Positions 24,433-33,389 are shown, counted from the stretch's first letter. The stretch: DNA of 64,000 nt from an uncultured Pelagibacteraceae bacterium (GCA_902629075.1 CACOPK010000002.1:100639-164638); one strand, 5' to 3'. Notes: generated by a model not told the origin, from the letters alone. A program made the numbers and translations.

Positions 24433-25190
24433 AATTTTATAAGCTCTAAGTTTTCAAAATACAAACTTTCCATTTCATTAAAATCATTTTGTAAATTTTT
24501 TAACGAATTATAAGGACCAATAGATAGTCTAAAACTATTTACTGATATTTTGTCTATATTTACATTATTAATATTTGTTTCAGTCATTATTCTATCTTTT
24601 ACCAGTTTTGCAGAGTCTTCATAATAAAAATTAGCTATTTTAATTATATAATTGAATTTTTTTGTTAATTTTGTGTCTTTTTTTTTATTTTCTTCAGAAG
24701 AAGAGATATTTACAATATTTACCCCCTCTACTGGTGCCTTATCTGCAACATTTTTTTCTTCATCAAAGGTTTTTGCTTTACCTGCATAAAATACAGAATT
24801 ATGATCAACAGACTCAATTAATACAAATGGTTCATTTGGATCTAATTCTAATTCATTTGCAATCCTTCTAGTAATAACTGAATTATAAAAATTTGGATAC
24901 TTTGATTTATTTTTTACAGTAGCAATTATAGTTTTATCATTTAGTTTATTAGTGATTTTAACAGTGGTATCTTTTTTTAAGTTTTTTTGAAAAACAAATA
25001 AATCTCTATCATTTAACTTTTTATTAACAATTTTTTTTTTAAATAAATCATCTGTAAAAACTAAAGTAAAACCACTGTTTGAATATTTTTTAACGATTGT
25101 TGGTTCTAAAATTTTTTTTTTATTAAAATTTTGATCAACACAAGAAACAACAAAAATTAAACAAAATATTAATAATAACTTATAGTTCAT
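24429..25190 (-). CDS. RlpA-like lipoprotein with SPOR domain, catalytic region degenerate
   Basis: A 253-aa lipoprotein: signal peptide with lipobox VVSC (Cys17). Residues about 40-125 match the double-psi beta-barrel of RlpA in the stretch LKKDTTVKITNKLNDKTIIA, but the family's YGxxFHGxxTANGE motif and catalytic Asp/His region are absent, replaced by KYSNSGFTLVFTDDL and NSVITRRIANELELD. The C-terminal residues (about 180-253) fit a SPOR peptidoglycan-binding domain. Position between mltB and the carboxypeptidase supports the RlpA assignment. It may bind septal glycan strands without cleaving them (inference). Confidence 0.75.
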   Translation of the reverse strand: MNYKLLLIFCLIFVVSCVDQNFNKKKILEPTIVKKYSNSGFTLVFTDDLFKKKIVNKKLNDRDLFVFQKNLKKDTTVKITNKLNDKTIIATVKNKSKYPNFYNSVITRRIANELELDPNEPFVLIESVDHNSVFYAGKAKTFDEEKNVADKAPVEGVNIVNISSSEENKKKDTKLTKKFNYIIKIANFYYEDSAKLVKDRIMTETNINNVNIDKISVNSFRLSIGPYNSLKNLQNDFNEMESLYFENLELIKL

Positions 25191-26175
25191 TGGTAAATTT
25201 ATCCTTTAAAGTACAGACGGCTAGCGCGAAGCGAAGTGATCTATTCCATTTTAATATTATTTCATAATTATTATATATTAGATATGCTGGTGAATATAAA
25301 TTTGAATTATCAACTATTTCTTTATCAGGAGTAATTATAGCAACCAAATCATTATCATTACCAAGATCTTTGTTAAAATTTTTAATAAATTTTTTGTAAA
25401 AGGACAGTTTTTTTTTATATTTAATTTTTCTTGCAGAATAATTTAAATATTTAACTGGTATTTTTTCGTCAAGATCGATTTTATTAAAACATTTACCATT
25501 ACTATTCCAACCCATCTTTGATAGATAATTTGCGGCAGAAGCAAAAGAATCTTCTGTAGATTTTAAATCTATTAAGTTATCATTGTTATAATCAATAGCA
25601 TTATTTAAGATTGTTGAAGGCATAAATTGAAAATTACCAAATGCACCTGCCCATGAACCATATAATTCATTAGCTCTAATTTTTTTATTATCAATTAGCT
25701 TCAGTGCTATGATTAACTCTTTCGTAAAAAAATCACTTCGTCTTTTATCATAACTTAATGTTGCTAAAGAAGAAAGAATATCCATCTTACCTAAATATTT
25801 ACCAAAATTAGTTTCTATCCCCATTAATGATAATAAAAGTTCCTTTTCTACATTAAATTTTTTTTCGACTTTATTAATTAAATCTGTATTTTTTTTATAT
25901 GTTTGTAATCCAATATTAATTTTTTTATTATTTGTTCTTTTTCCAATATAAGTAGAGGTATCTTCGTAAAATTCTGGTTGATATCTGTCATATTCAATAA
26001 CTTTTGGTAAAAATTTTAAATCTTTAATAATAGACAATGTTTCATTACTAACACCTTGTGAAGATGCATATTGTGAAAAAGATCTTTTCCATTCGTCAAA
26101 AGTTTCAGGATATGCGGGTAAAGAAAATAGAAAGAAATAAAATATAAAAATTAGTTTTAAGTTAATTATTTTCAT
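25180..26175 (-). CDS. mltB: Lytic murein transglycosylase (MltB-type)
   Basis: Cleaves peptidoglycan glycan strands with formation of 1,6-anhydromuramic ends. From ATG 26175 it is 331 aa with a Sec signal peptide (about residues 1-23, ending PAYPE). Catalytic Glu in SLMGIETNFGKYLGK (Glu121), followed by DILSSLATLSYDKRRSDFF and GSWAGAFGNFQFMPSTILN, all hallmarks of family 3 transglycosylases. A TTG start nine bases upstream is possible. No lipobox, so it is probably soluble in the periplasm. Overlaps rlpA-like and rarD-like genes. Confidence 0.93.
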   Translation of the reverse strand: MKIINLKLIFIFYFFLFSLPAYPETFDEWKRSFSQYASSQGVSNETLSIIKDLKFLPKVIEYDRYQPEFYEDTSTYIGKRTNNKKINIGLQTYKKNTDLINKVEKKFNVEKELLLSLMGIETNFGKYLGKMDILSSLATLSYDKRRSDFFTKELIIALKLIDNKKIRANELYGSWAGAFGNFQFMPSTILNNAIDYNNDNLIDLKSTEDSFASAANYLSKMGWNSNGKCFNKIDLDEKIPVKYLNYSARKIKYKKKLSFYKKFIKNFNKDLGNDNDLVAIITPDKEIVDNSNLYSPAYLIYNNYEIILKWNRSLRFALAVCTLKDKFTNEL

Positions 26176-27034
26176 ACAAATCAAATATATATATTATTAC
26201 AGCAAGCCAAATTAAAATGAAACCAATTAACCTATATATATCAAATGGTTCATTGTATAAAAATAATCCTAAAATAAATTGAAAAGTAGGTGTTATAAAA
26301 AATAACATTCCAGAAGGACCCAGCCCAGCTAAATGAACACCTTTGACAAAGAAAAATAAAGGAATCACCGTCATAGGACCTGCAATAGTTAAAATAAAAG
26401 ATAATTTTAACGAATTAGTGCCAAAATCTAAATTACCAGAAGTGTAAATAAAATAAAAACCAATTATAGCAAAAGGTAGGATTACAAGTGACTCAATTAG
26501 AAGACCTAAATCAACATCGACGTAAATTTTTTTTCTAAAAACATTATAAAGCGACCAAGAAAGACCTACTGTTAATCCTATCCAGGGGAAATTTTTATAA
26601 AAATAAAAAAGATATAAAACAGAAATAATTGTTAGAATAATCGAAAAAATTCTTCTTTTATTTAAAATTTCATTAAAAAATAAGTAACCAAATAAAACAC
26701 TTAATATAGGCATTATAAAATATCCGAAACTCGCATCAACGATCTGATTTGTAGAAACTGCATAAATCCAAACTGACCAATTAATAAAAATTAAGATTCC
26801 TGTAACTGTTAAATAAAATATATTTTTTTTAATATTTAAAATTTTTATAAATTTATTCCATTTAGAAAGATAAATTGTCGTAATGATTAACATTACGGCT
26901 GTCCAAAAAACTCTGTGCAATACAAGTTCTACACTTCCAACAAATGCTAAAGATCTGAAATATATTACACCAATAACACCCCACCAAAATGATCCTATAA
27001 TAATATAGAGGATACCCTTATTAAAAGATGACAT
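26162..27034 (-). CDS. rarD: RarD-type EamA permease
   Basis: A 290-aa inner-membrane protein of ten helices in the RarD branch of the DMT superfamily. Diagnostic: IIGSFWWGVIGVIYFRSL at the N-terminus, the helix GSVELVLHRVFWTAVML, the central FINWSVWIYAVSTNQIVDAS and GYFIMPILSVLFGYLFFNE, and C-terminal ITPTFQFILGLFLYNEPF. Function is not settled (E. coli RarD gives chloramphenicol tolerance when overexpressed); metabolite export is likely. The 3' end overlaps the mltB start by 14 bp. Confidence 0.9.
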   Translation of the reverse strand: MSSFNKGILYIIIGSFWWGVIGVIYFRSLAFVGSVELVLHRVFWTAVMLIITTIYLSKWNKFIKILNIKKNIFYLTVTGILIFINWSVWIYAVSTNQIVDASFGYFIMPILSVLFGYLFFNEILNKRRIFSIILTIISVLYLFYFYKNFPWIGLTVGLSWSLYNVFRKKIYVDVDLGLLIESLVILPFAIIGFYFIYTSGNLDFGTNSLKLSFILTIAGPMTVIPLFFFVKGVHLAGLGPSGMLFFITPTFQFILGLFLYNEPFDIYRLIGFILIWLAVIIYIFDLYENN

Positions 27035-27112
27035 AAAATTTAAGTAGGAATTGTTATATAGATAGATTTTCTTCTTGCATATTCATTTTTTAACAATAAA
27101 AGATTATCAAAT

Positions 27113-27202
27113 GGAGAGATGGCTGAGCGGTTGAAAGCACCGGTCTTGAAAACCGGCAAAGGGGCAACTCTTTCCTGGGTTCGAATCCCAGTCTCTCCGC
27201 CA
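27113..27202 (+). tRNA. tRNA-Ser (UGA)
   Basis: A 90-nt class II tRNA on the plus strand with acceptor stem GGAGAGA/TCTCTCC, discriminator G, encoded CCA, long variable arm (GCAAAGGGGCAACTCTTT), anticodon loop CTTGAAA giving UGA, and T-arm CTGGGTTCGAATCCCAG. The stop codon of the convergent sdhE gene begins on the very next base after CCA. Confidence 0.97.
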
Positions 27203-27463
27203 TTAACTTGGTTTAAAGTTATAAAATTCTTTATAAACTTTGCTTAAAAATTCTTTTTTTTGATAATTAAAATTTTTATTCATCTTAATTAAATCCTCAT
27301 CACTTAAATTAACCATTTTTTCTAGTTCTTGAAGATCTTTGTCATCTAAATCGTTAATTATATACTTAACAAATGAAGAAATAAGAACATCCATTTCCTT
27401 TGTTCCTCTGTAAGAAGCTCTATATATAATTCTTTTTTTAATATCATCTTTATTTATTTTCAT
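27203..27463 (-). CDS. sdhE: FAD assembly factor SdhE (succinate dehydrogenase assembly)
   Basis: An 86-aa cytosolic protein that helps attach FAD covalently to succinate dehydrogenase. The family motif RGTKEMD (RGxxE) lies at about residues 19-25 in IYRASYRGTKEMDVLISSF, followed by the four-helix pattern ending SDEDLIKMNKNF. Length is normal. It is divergent from recG with a 21-bp gap, an arrangement typical for alphaproteobacteria, and its terminator region coincides with tRNA-Ser. Confidence 0.92.
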   Translation of the reverse strand: MKINKDDIKKRIIYRASYRGTKEMDVLISSFVKYIINDLDDKDLQELEKMVNLSDEDLIKMNKNFNYQKKEFLSKVYKEFYNFKPS

Positions 27464-27484
27464 AATTCTATATTTATTTTATTT

Positions 27485-29524
27485 ATGAACAATTATGAAT
27501 ATCTTTTATCGGATATTTCTATTTTAAAAGGTGTTGGAAAATCCTTAGCATCAAAATTCAGGAGAAAAAATATAAATACAATTTTTGATTTAATTTTGTC
27601 CATTCCCTCAAAATATATAGATAGATCATTAGAAACAAAGATTAAGAATCTTCATATAGGAAAAATACAAACAATAACAATAAGGGTTGAAAAATATAAT
27701 TTTCCAAGAATTAAAAATTTACCTAATAAAGTTATATGTTCAGATGACACTGGAAGGTTAGATTGTATTTTTTTTAATTCATATGAGGGATATATTAGAA
27801 AAATATTACCTTTAGGAAAATTAGTTACCATAAGTGGAAAAATTGGTTTTTTCAGAGGAAAATACCAGATTACAAATCCAACACATGTAAGTACTGATAA
27901 AAATAAAATAAAAAAAATACATTCTAATTATAGTCTAACTGAAGGTGTTTCAGATAAAATATTTAACAAAACAATAAAAGAAGCATTAAAAAAATTACCA
28001 AAAATGAACGAATGGTTGAGCCCCAATATATTAAATTATTTAAATAATATAAGTTGGAATGATGCTATTTTAAATTTACATAATCCAAATAAAACTAATG
28101 ACCAAAAGAAATATATCGAAAGACTAATATTTGATGAAATTTTGTCTACATTTTTAATAAATTCAAATATAAGAAAAAATTTTAAAAAAAAGAATAAAAT
28201 TCCAAAAAAAATAAATATTAATTTAGTAAATTATGTAGAAAATCAAATTGGGTTTAAATTAACTGAAGATCAACATAAAGCTATTACTGAAATTAACAAC
28301 GATATAGGCTCTAAACAAAGAATGTTCAGATTGCTACAAGGCGATGTAGGTAGTGGTAAAACTATAGTATCATTAGTATCTGCACAAAATGTTATTTTAA
28401 ATAAATATCAAGTAGCTTTCATGGCTCCAACTGAAATTTTAGCAAAACAACATTTTTCTTTATTCAAAAAAATTTTTGGTAAAACTATTAAAGCTGAATT
28501 GTTAACCGGTAAAACCCAATATAAAGAAAAAAAAAAAATTTTAAATTATTTAGATAATAATAAAATTGATATAATCTTTGGAACACATTCATTATTCCAA
28601 AAAAAAATTAAATTTAAAAAATTAGGTTTAATTATTGTAGATGAGCAGCATAAATTTGGTGTAAATCAAAGAAAAAAATTATCTGAAAAAGGTGGATCGA
28701 ATTGTGATGTTCTGGTTATGTCTGCTACCCCCATACCTCGAACTATGATGATGACATTGTATGGAGATATGGATGTTACATTAATTAAATCTAAGCCCAA
28801 AAATAGAAAAGAAATTAAAACCTATACTAAAGATATAAATAAAATTAATGATGTAATTAAATTTATTAAAAAAGAAATTAATAATGATAATCAAATTTTT
28901 TGGATTTGTCCTTTAATTGAAGAGTCAAAAAAAATTGATCACCAATCATCAATTGTAAGATATAATTATTTGACAAATATTTTTAAACATAAAATTGGAT
29001 TACTTCATGGATCAATCGATAAAGAAGAAAAAGATAAAATTTTGAATAATTTTTTAGAAAATAAAATAAATATATTAGTTTCTACCACAGTTATTGAAGT
29101 TGGTATCGATTTCCCGAATGCAACATGTATCGTAATAGAAGACTCTAATAAATTTGGTTTATCGCAACTGCACCAATTAAGAGGTAGAGTTGGAAGAGGT
29201 TCAAAACAATCTTCATGTATCCTTCTTTACAAATCATCTCTTAGTGAAAATGCAAGAAAAAGACTAAAAATTCTAAAATCAACAAATGATGGTTTTTTAA
29301 TTGCCGAAGAGGATCTTAAACTAAGAGGATATGGTGATCTCTTAGGATTTCAACAAAGCGGACAAAAAACTTTTAGATTAGCTGACCCAATCCTAAATGA
29401 AGATTTATTTGTTTTGGCTGAAAAAGAAATAAAAATTATTGAAAATGAAAATAAAGATCTTTCAAAATACAATTCTCTCTTAAAATTATATGATCGCGCT
29501 GATATAGTTAATGAATTAATTTAA
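27485..29524 (+). CDS. recG: ATP-dependent DNA helicase RecG
   Basis: A 679-aa helicase that reverses stalled forks and processes recombination intermediates. N-terminal wedge/OB domain (residues about 60-150), then helicase domain 1 with Walker A LLQGDVGSGKTIVS, motif Ia MAPTEILAKQHF, the DExH-like box IIVDEQHKFGVNQR and SATPIPRTMMMT, and helicase domain 2 with VSTTVIEVGIDFPNAT and QLHQLRGRVGRGS. The C-terminal EEDLKLRGYGDLLGFQQSG (TRG motif) is RecG-specific. Convergent with the DUF502 gene, stops overlapping by four bases. Confidence 0.97.
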   Translation: MNNYEYLLSDISILKGVGKSLASKFRRKNINTIFDLILSIPSKYIDRSLETKIKNLHIGKIQTITIRVEKYNFPRIKNLPNKVICSDDTGRLDCIFFNSYEGYIRKILPLGKLVTISGKIGFFRGKYQITNPTHVSTDKNKIKKIHSNYSLTEGVSDKIFNKTIKEALKKLPKMNEWLSPNILNYLNNISWNDAILNLHNPNKTNDQKKYIERLIFDEILSTFLINSNIRKNFKKKNKIPKKININLVNYVENQIGFKLTEDQHKAITEINNDIGSKQRMFRLLQGDVGSGKTIVSLVSAQNVILNKYQVAFMAPTEILAKQHFSLFKKIFGKTIKAELLTGKTQYKEKKKILNYLDNNKIDIIFGTHSLFQKKIKFKKLGLIIVDEQHKFGVNQRKKLSEKGGSNCDVLVMSATPIPRTMMMTLYGDMDVTLIKSKPKNRKEIKTYTKDINKINDVIKFIKKEINNDNQIFWICPLIEESKKIDHQSSIVRYNYLTNIFKHKIGLLHGSIDKEEKDKILNNFLENKINILVSTTVIEVGIDFPNATCIVIEDSNKFGLSQLHQLRGRVGRGSKQSSCILLYKSSLSENARKRLKILKSTNDGFLIAEEDLKLRGYGDLLGFQQSGQKTFRLADPILNEDLFVLAEKEIKIIENENKDLSKYNSLLKLYDRADIVNELI

Positions 29525-30150
29525 GTTTTATTCTTATTTTCGCTAGTTCCTGCTGAAACTATAAATCTTGAAGCTTCCTCAAATGTCATATCAAGGTATT
29601 TGATTTCATTTTTAGGAAACATTAATAAAAATCCACTTGTTGGGTTTGGTGTGGTTGGAACGAATACGTTAACTAATTCTGATTGAGTTTTTTCAGATAT
29701 TTCACCTTCGTTATCTTTTGTAGCAAAACCGACTGCCCAAATTCCTTTACGTGGATATTCAATAAGAACTACACTTTTTTTTTGTGACCTTTTTTGTGGT
29801 GCAAAAGTTTCTGTTAGCTGACCAATTGCTGAATAGATAGTTCGCAATATTGGAATACGCTTTAGAAGGTCATTGAAAATTTGTAATATTTTTTTTCCTA
29901 TAAAAGATAAAGATAGACCTCCAATAATAGTTATAAATATTATTGTAACTATAATTTCTAATCCTGGAATATTAAAAGGTAAATAAAAATTTGGATTTAA
30001 TTCACGGGGAAGTAACTTTGATGATAATTCGATAATAAATTTTGTTAAATAAAGTGTTAAACCAATTGGAATCAACACCACTATGCCTGTGATAAAATAA
30101 TTTCTTAATCTTGCAATAAACGATATTCTTTTTCTTCTAAATGTAGACAT
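29521..30150 (-). CDS. DUF502-family membrane protein
   Basis: A 209-aa protein from ATG 30150 with two N-terminal transmembrane helices (about residues 17-40 and 58-82) separated by a periplasmic loop, then a soluble domain. The motifs YFITGIVVLIPIGLTLYL, GKKILQIFNDLLKRIPILRT, IYSAIGQLTETFAP and VFVPTTPNPTSGFLLMFPK are characteristic of DUF502. Function is unknown in bacteria; plant relatives (LCV/COV) are also obscure. In alphaproteobacteria it often neighbours recG, as here. The in-frame upstream start at 30204 adds residues not seen in the family. Confidence 0.88.
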   Translation of the reverse strand: MSTFRRKRISFIARLRNYFITGIVVLIPIGLTLYLTKFIIELSSKLLPRELNPNFYLPFNIPGLEIIVTIIFITIIGGLSLSFIGKKILQIFNDLLKRIPILRTIYSAIGQLTETFAPQKRSQKKSVVLIEYPRKGIWAVGFATKDNEGEISEKTQSELVNVFVPTTPNPTSGFLLMFPKNEIKYLDMTFEEASRFIVSAGTSENKNKT

Positions 30151-30268
30151 TTTAACTATAACTTGAATAAATAACAAATATAATTGCAATAATAAACAAT
30201 ACAATTAATATTTTATTATTAAGGTTCATGGTTGAATTTATATTTATCTATATTAAAAATATCAATTA

Positions 30269-31087
30269 ATGAATAGAAGAAAATTTATTAATCTTATAGG
30301 CTGTTCTTGCTTATCTTTTGGCTTGCACGCATGTACTACTGCACCAATTACAGAGAGAAAACAACTAAAATTGATTCCAGAGTCTAAATTAAATGCTCAA
30401 GCTGCAGCAATATATGAAAAAATAAAAGAAAAAGAAAAAATGAGTAATGATTTAAATACACTTAATGAAATAAAAGAAATAGGAAAAAAAATTGAATATT
30501 CAGTTAACACATATTTTGATCGAGAAAACTTAATAAATCCAACTTTAAATTTTGATTGGGAGTATATACTTATCGAAAGTAAAAAAATGAATGCATGGTG
30601 TATGCCTGGTGGAAAAATAGCAGTGTACACAGGAATTCTAGATATAACCAAAAATACTAATGGACTTGCAGCGGTGATGGGTCATGAAATAGCTCATGCT
30701 GTAGCAAAACATTCTGTTGAAAGAGCAAGTAGAGGTACTTTATTAAATGTTGGTACGCAAATTATAGATATAGCATCTGGAGGTGTTCTTAGCAATGTAA
30801 ATAGAACAACAGGTATGGATACTGTAGGCCTGATTTCATCAATTGGCATAATGAATCCTTTTAATAGAAAACAAGAAAGTGAAGCTGATTTTTTAGGAAT
30901 GATTTTTTCCTCTTTATCAGGTTATGATATTAGAGAGACTGAGAAAATTTGGGAACGTATGAAAAAAGCCAATAAAGGAAAAGAGCCACCAGAATTTATG
31001 AGCACTCATCCATCATCTGATAGCAGGATAAATAATATTAGAGGTTGGTTAAATGATATTATAATTAAATATCCACCTATTGTATAA
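30269..31087 (+). CDS. M48-family metalloprotease with twin-arginine lipoprotein signal
   Basis: A 272-aa zinc protease of the Oma1/YcaL-like M48 group. The N-terminus NRRKFINLIG carries a twin arginine and ends at lipobox LHAC (Cys22), so a Tat-exported lipoprotein is predicted; tatABC is present elsewhere in the window. The zinc site is MGHEIAHAVAKHS (HEIAH, His139-His143), with the third ligand in RKQESEADFLGM. The following MSTHPSSDSRINNI is also typical. Probably degrades damaged envelope proteins. Divergent from the DUF502 gene; tRNA-Lys lies on the opposite strand just downstream. Confidence 0.88.
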   Translation: MNRRKFINLIGCSCLSFGLHACTTAPITERKQLKLIPESKLNAQAAAIYEKIKEKEKMSNDLNTLNEIKEIGKKIEYSVNTYFDRENLINPTLNFDWEYILIESKKMNAWCMPGGKIAVYTGILDITKNTNGLAAVMGHEIAHAVAKHSVERASRGTLLNVGTQIIDIASGGVLSNVNRTTGMDTVGLISSIGIMNPFNRKQESEADFLGMIFSSLSGYDIRETEKIWERMKKANKGKEPPEFMSTHPSSDSRINNIRGWLNDIIIKYPPIV

Positions 31088-31092
31088 ATTAG

Positions 31093-31168
<76 letters not shown>

Positions 31169-31215
31169 AACGCGGGTTCTTATAATGAATTTTTTTTTTT
31201 AATCAACGCGAAAAA

Positions 31216-32328
31216 TTATAAAATTTGTATATATTTGTTATAGAAATCATCAAAAGTGCCATTTTTGATATGTTTTCTTATTTCAAACATTAACTCTTGG
31301 TAGAAATTTATATTGTTTAACGTCAGAAGCATAGATCCAAGCATTTCATTAGTATTAAATAAATGATTTAGATAGTTCTTTGAATATTTGTTAAGATCAA
31401 ATTTTGAAACATTTTGATCTAAGGGAGAATTATCATTTTTATATTCCGAGTTCCTTATATTTATTTTACCACTCCAAGTAAATGCTAGACCATTTCTGCC
31501 AGATCTTGTTGGCAGGACACAATCAAACATATCAACACCTCTGTAAACCGCACCAAGAATATCAGTTGGTGTCCCTACACCCATTAGATATCTAGGCTTA
31601 TCTTCTGGCATTAGATTTTTTAATCCGTCTAATACTTTAAACATTTCAATTTGACTTTCGCCAACAGCCAATCCCCCAATAGCGTATCCATCAAATCCAA
31701 TTTCTTCTAATAGATTTAATGATCTTTCTCTAAGATCATTAAATAACCCACCCTGAATAATTCCAAAAAGAGCTTTGTGAGGATTTGATCCAAATTGTTT
31801 TTTTGATCTTTCAGCCCAATACATTGAAAGTTCCATTGATTTTTTTATTAATTCGTAATCATTTGATTTTTTTGGACATTCATCCATTACCATTATAATA
31901 TCTGAATTTAAACCTAATTGAATTTTTATACTTTCCTCAGGACTTAAGATAAATTTTTTACCATCAATATGTGAATTAAAAATCGCTCCTATCTCTTTAT
32001 CGATTTTATTCAATTTTGAAAGTGACATAACTTGATATCCTCCAGAATCAGTCAATATCGGTAATGAACAATTCATAAAATTGTGAAGTCCTCCTTGAGA
32101 TTTGACTCTTTCAACTCCTGGTCTGATCATTAAATGATAAGTATTAGATAATATAATTTGTGCACCAGTTTTAATTATATCTTTGATAAATGCGCCTTTT
32201 ATTGTAGCTTGAGTTCCTACAGGCATAAACACTGGTGTATCTATATTGCCTCTATGGGTTACAATCTGTCCAAGTCTTGCAAAACCTTTTTTTTTAACGA
32301 CATTAAAAGAAAAATTTTTTAATGACAT
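31216..32328 (-). CDS. tgt: tRNA-guanine transglycosylase lacking the canonical zinc ligands
   Basis: Exchanges guanine-34 for a queuine precursor in tRNAs with GUN anticodons. Catalytic parts are intact: LTDSGGYQVMSL (nucleophile/base Asp), GIIQGGLFNDLRERS, YAIGGLAVGE and FDCVLPTRSGRNG. The C-terminal zinc site is not: in the family CxCxxC is expected after PLD and a His before the NLRYYQ-like helix, but here PLDQNVSKFDLNKYSKNYL has Val, Lys and Leu at those positions (about 307, 309, 312) and TLNNINFYQ has Asn (about 338). I use ATG 32328; a TTG start six bases upstream is possible. Cotranscribed with ppi, coaD and gyrA. Confidence 0.93.
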   Translation of the reverse strand: MSLKNFSFNVVKKKGFARLGQIVTHRGNIDTPVFMPVGTQATIKGAFIKDIIKTGAQIILSNTYHLMIRPGVERVKSQGGLHNFMNCSLPILTDSGGYQVMSLSKLNKIDKEIGAIFNSHIDGKKFILSPEESIKIQLGLNSDIIMVMDECPKKSNDYELIKKSMELSMYWAERSKKQFGSNPHKALFGIIQGGLFNDLRERSLNLLEEIGFDGYAIGGLAVGESQIEMFKVLDGLKNLMPEDKPRYLMGVGTPTDILGAVYRGVDMFDCVLPTRSGRNGLAFTWSGKINIRNSEYKNDNSPLDQNVSKFDLNKYSKNYLNHLFNTNEMLGSMLLTLNNINFYQELMFEIRKHIKNGTFDDFYNKYIQIL

Positions 32329-32339
32329 TAACAAATTAA

Positions 32340-32897
32340 TTATTCTGATCTAAAACTTATAATTTTATCCGGGTTTGAAACGGAACCATTTGGTCCATCG
32401 CCTTTTGTGATTTTGTCTATGTTATCCATTCCATCTATAACTTTACCAAAAACAGTATATTGCCTATCTAAGTGTGGAGCCGCATCAAAACAAATAAAAA
32501 ATTGACTGTTTGCACTGTTTGGATCAGATGATCTAGCCATAGATAATGTACCTCGCTCATGGGGTAAATTATTAAATTCTGCCTTTAAGTCAGGAAGATT
32601 TGACCCTCCCATTCCTGCACTTTGTAAATTAAAACTACTATCTGCTGAGTTGCCAAATTGTACATCGCCTGTTTGAGCCATAAATCCATCAATCACTCTA
32701 TGGAAAACAACGTTATCATATTTTCCAGAATTAGCTAATTCTTTAATTCTAGAGACATGATTTGGAGCAACATCAGGAAAAAGTTCAATTTTAACATCAC
32801 CTGTTTTTAATTTTAAAATCATAATATTCTCCTTTGCGTTTATATTCGTAAAATTAATTAAAATAAATAAAAAAAATAATTTAAGTAATAAGTTCAT
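32340..32897 (-). CDS. ppiB: Cyclophilin-type peptidyl-prolyl isomerase, possibly two start sites
   Basis: A 185-aa cyclophilin. The long form has a signal peptide (residues 1-21, hydrophobic then NINA) and would act in the periplasm. The catalytic fold is clear: VVFHRVIDGFMAQTGD, GTLSMARSSDPNSANSQFFI and HLDRQYTVFGKVIDGMD. Inside the gene, Met26 (ATG at 32822) is preceded by AAGGAGA with a five-base spacer, the best ribosome-binding site in the neighbourhood, and would give a 160-aa cytosolic cyclophilin. The long start overlaps the coaD stop by four bases. Symbol by cyclophilin type only. Confidence 0.9.
   Translation of the reverse strand: MNLLLKLFFLFILINFTNINAKENIMILKLKTGDVKIELFPDVAPNHVSRIKELANSGKYDNVVFHRVIDGFMAQTGDVQFGNSADSSFNLQSAGMGGSNLPDLKAEFNNLPHERGTLSMARSSDPNSANSQFFICFDAAPHLDRQYTVFGKVIDGMDNIDKITKGDGPNGSVSNPDKIISFRSE
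32822..32834 (-). promoter_or_regulatory. Strong internal ribosome-binding site and start in the cyclophilin gene
   Basis: Minus-strand AAGGAGA (32834-32828) lies five bases before an in-frame ATG (32822) that begins MILKLKTGDVKI, exactly where the mature cyclophilin domain starts. Most genes in this window have weak or no Shine-Dalgarno sequence, so a near-perfect one inside a coding region is conspicuous. It suggests a second, cytosolic product; alternatively the annotated upstream start is unused. Confidence 0.55.
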
Positions 32898-33385
32898 ACT
32901 TTTTTCTTTATTTCTTTTATAACACTTTTTGTTATAAATTTTTTTAAATTTCCATTTAAAGAAGCTATTTCTTTTACTAGTCTAGAAGATATGACTTGAT
33001 TATCAACATCAGACATTAAAAAAATTGTTTCAATTTTTTCATTAAGTTTTCTATTCATTCCAGCAAGCTGAAATTCATACTCAAAATCAGAAACAGCACG
33101 TAATCCTCTTAGTATAATATTAGAGTTATATTTTTTACATAAGGTAGTTGTTAAAGAAGAAAATTTAATGACCTGTACTTGTTTGGATGATATTTGCATA
33201 TCTTTATAAAGAGAGTTTTTAACTAGAGCAATTCTTTCATCTGTAGAAAAAAGATGATTCTTTATGCCAATATCTGAGACAGCAACAATTAGTTTTTCAA
33301 ATAAGTTTATTCCTTTTTTAATTACATCTATGTGGCCATACGTAATTGGGTCAAATGTACCAGGATATATTGCAGTATTTTTCAT
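32894..33385 (-). CDS. coaD: Phosphopantetheine adenylyltransferase
   Basis: Penultimate enzyme of coenzyme A synthesis, joining 4'-phosphopantetheine with ATP. The 163 aa are normal. The start YPGTFDPITYGHIDVIKKG holds the nucleotidyl-transferase HxGH-like motif (YGHID), then NIILRGLRAVSDFEYEFQ and the SSRLVKEIA segment. Sits four bases after gyrA and overlaps the cyclophilin gene; gyrA-coaD-ppi-tgt is a recurrent alphaproteobacterial order. Confidence 0.96.
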   Translation of the reverse strand: MKNTAIYPGTFDPITYGHIDVIKKGINLFEKLIVAVSDIGIKNHLFSTDERIALVKNSLYKDMQISSKQVQVIKFSSLTTTLCKKYNSNIILRGLRAVSDFEYEFQLAGMNRKLNEKIETIFLMSDVDNQVISSRLVKEIASLNGNLKKFITKSVIKEIKKKV

Positions 33386-33389
33386 TTAG

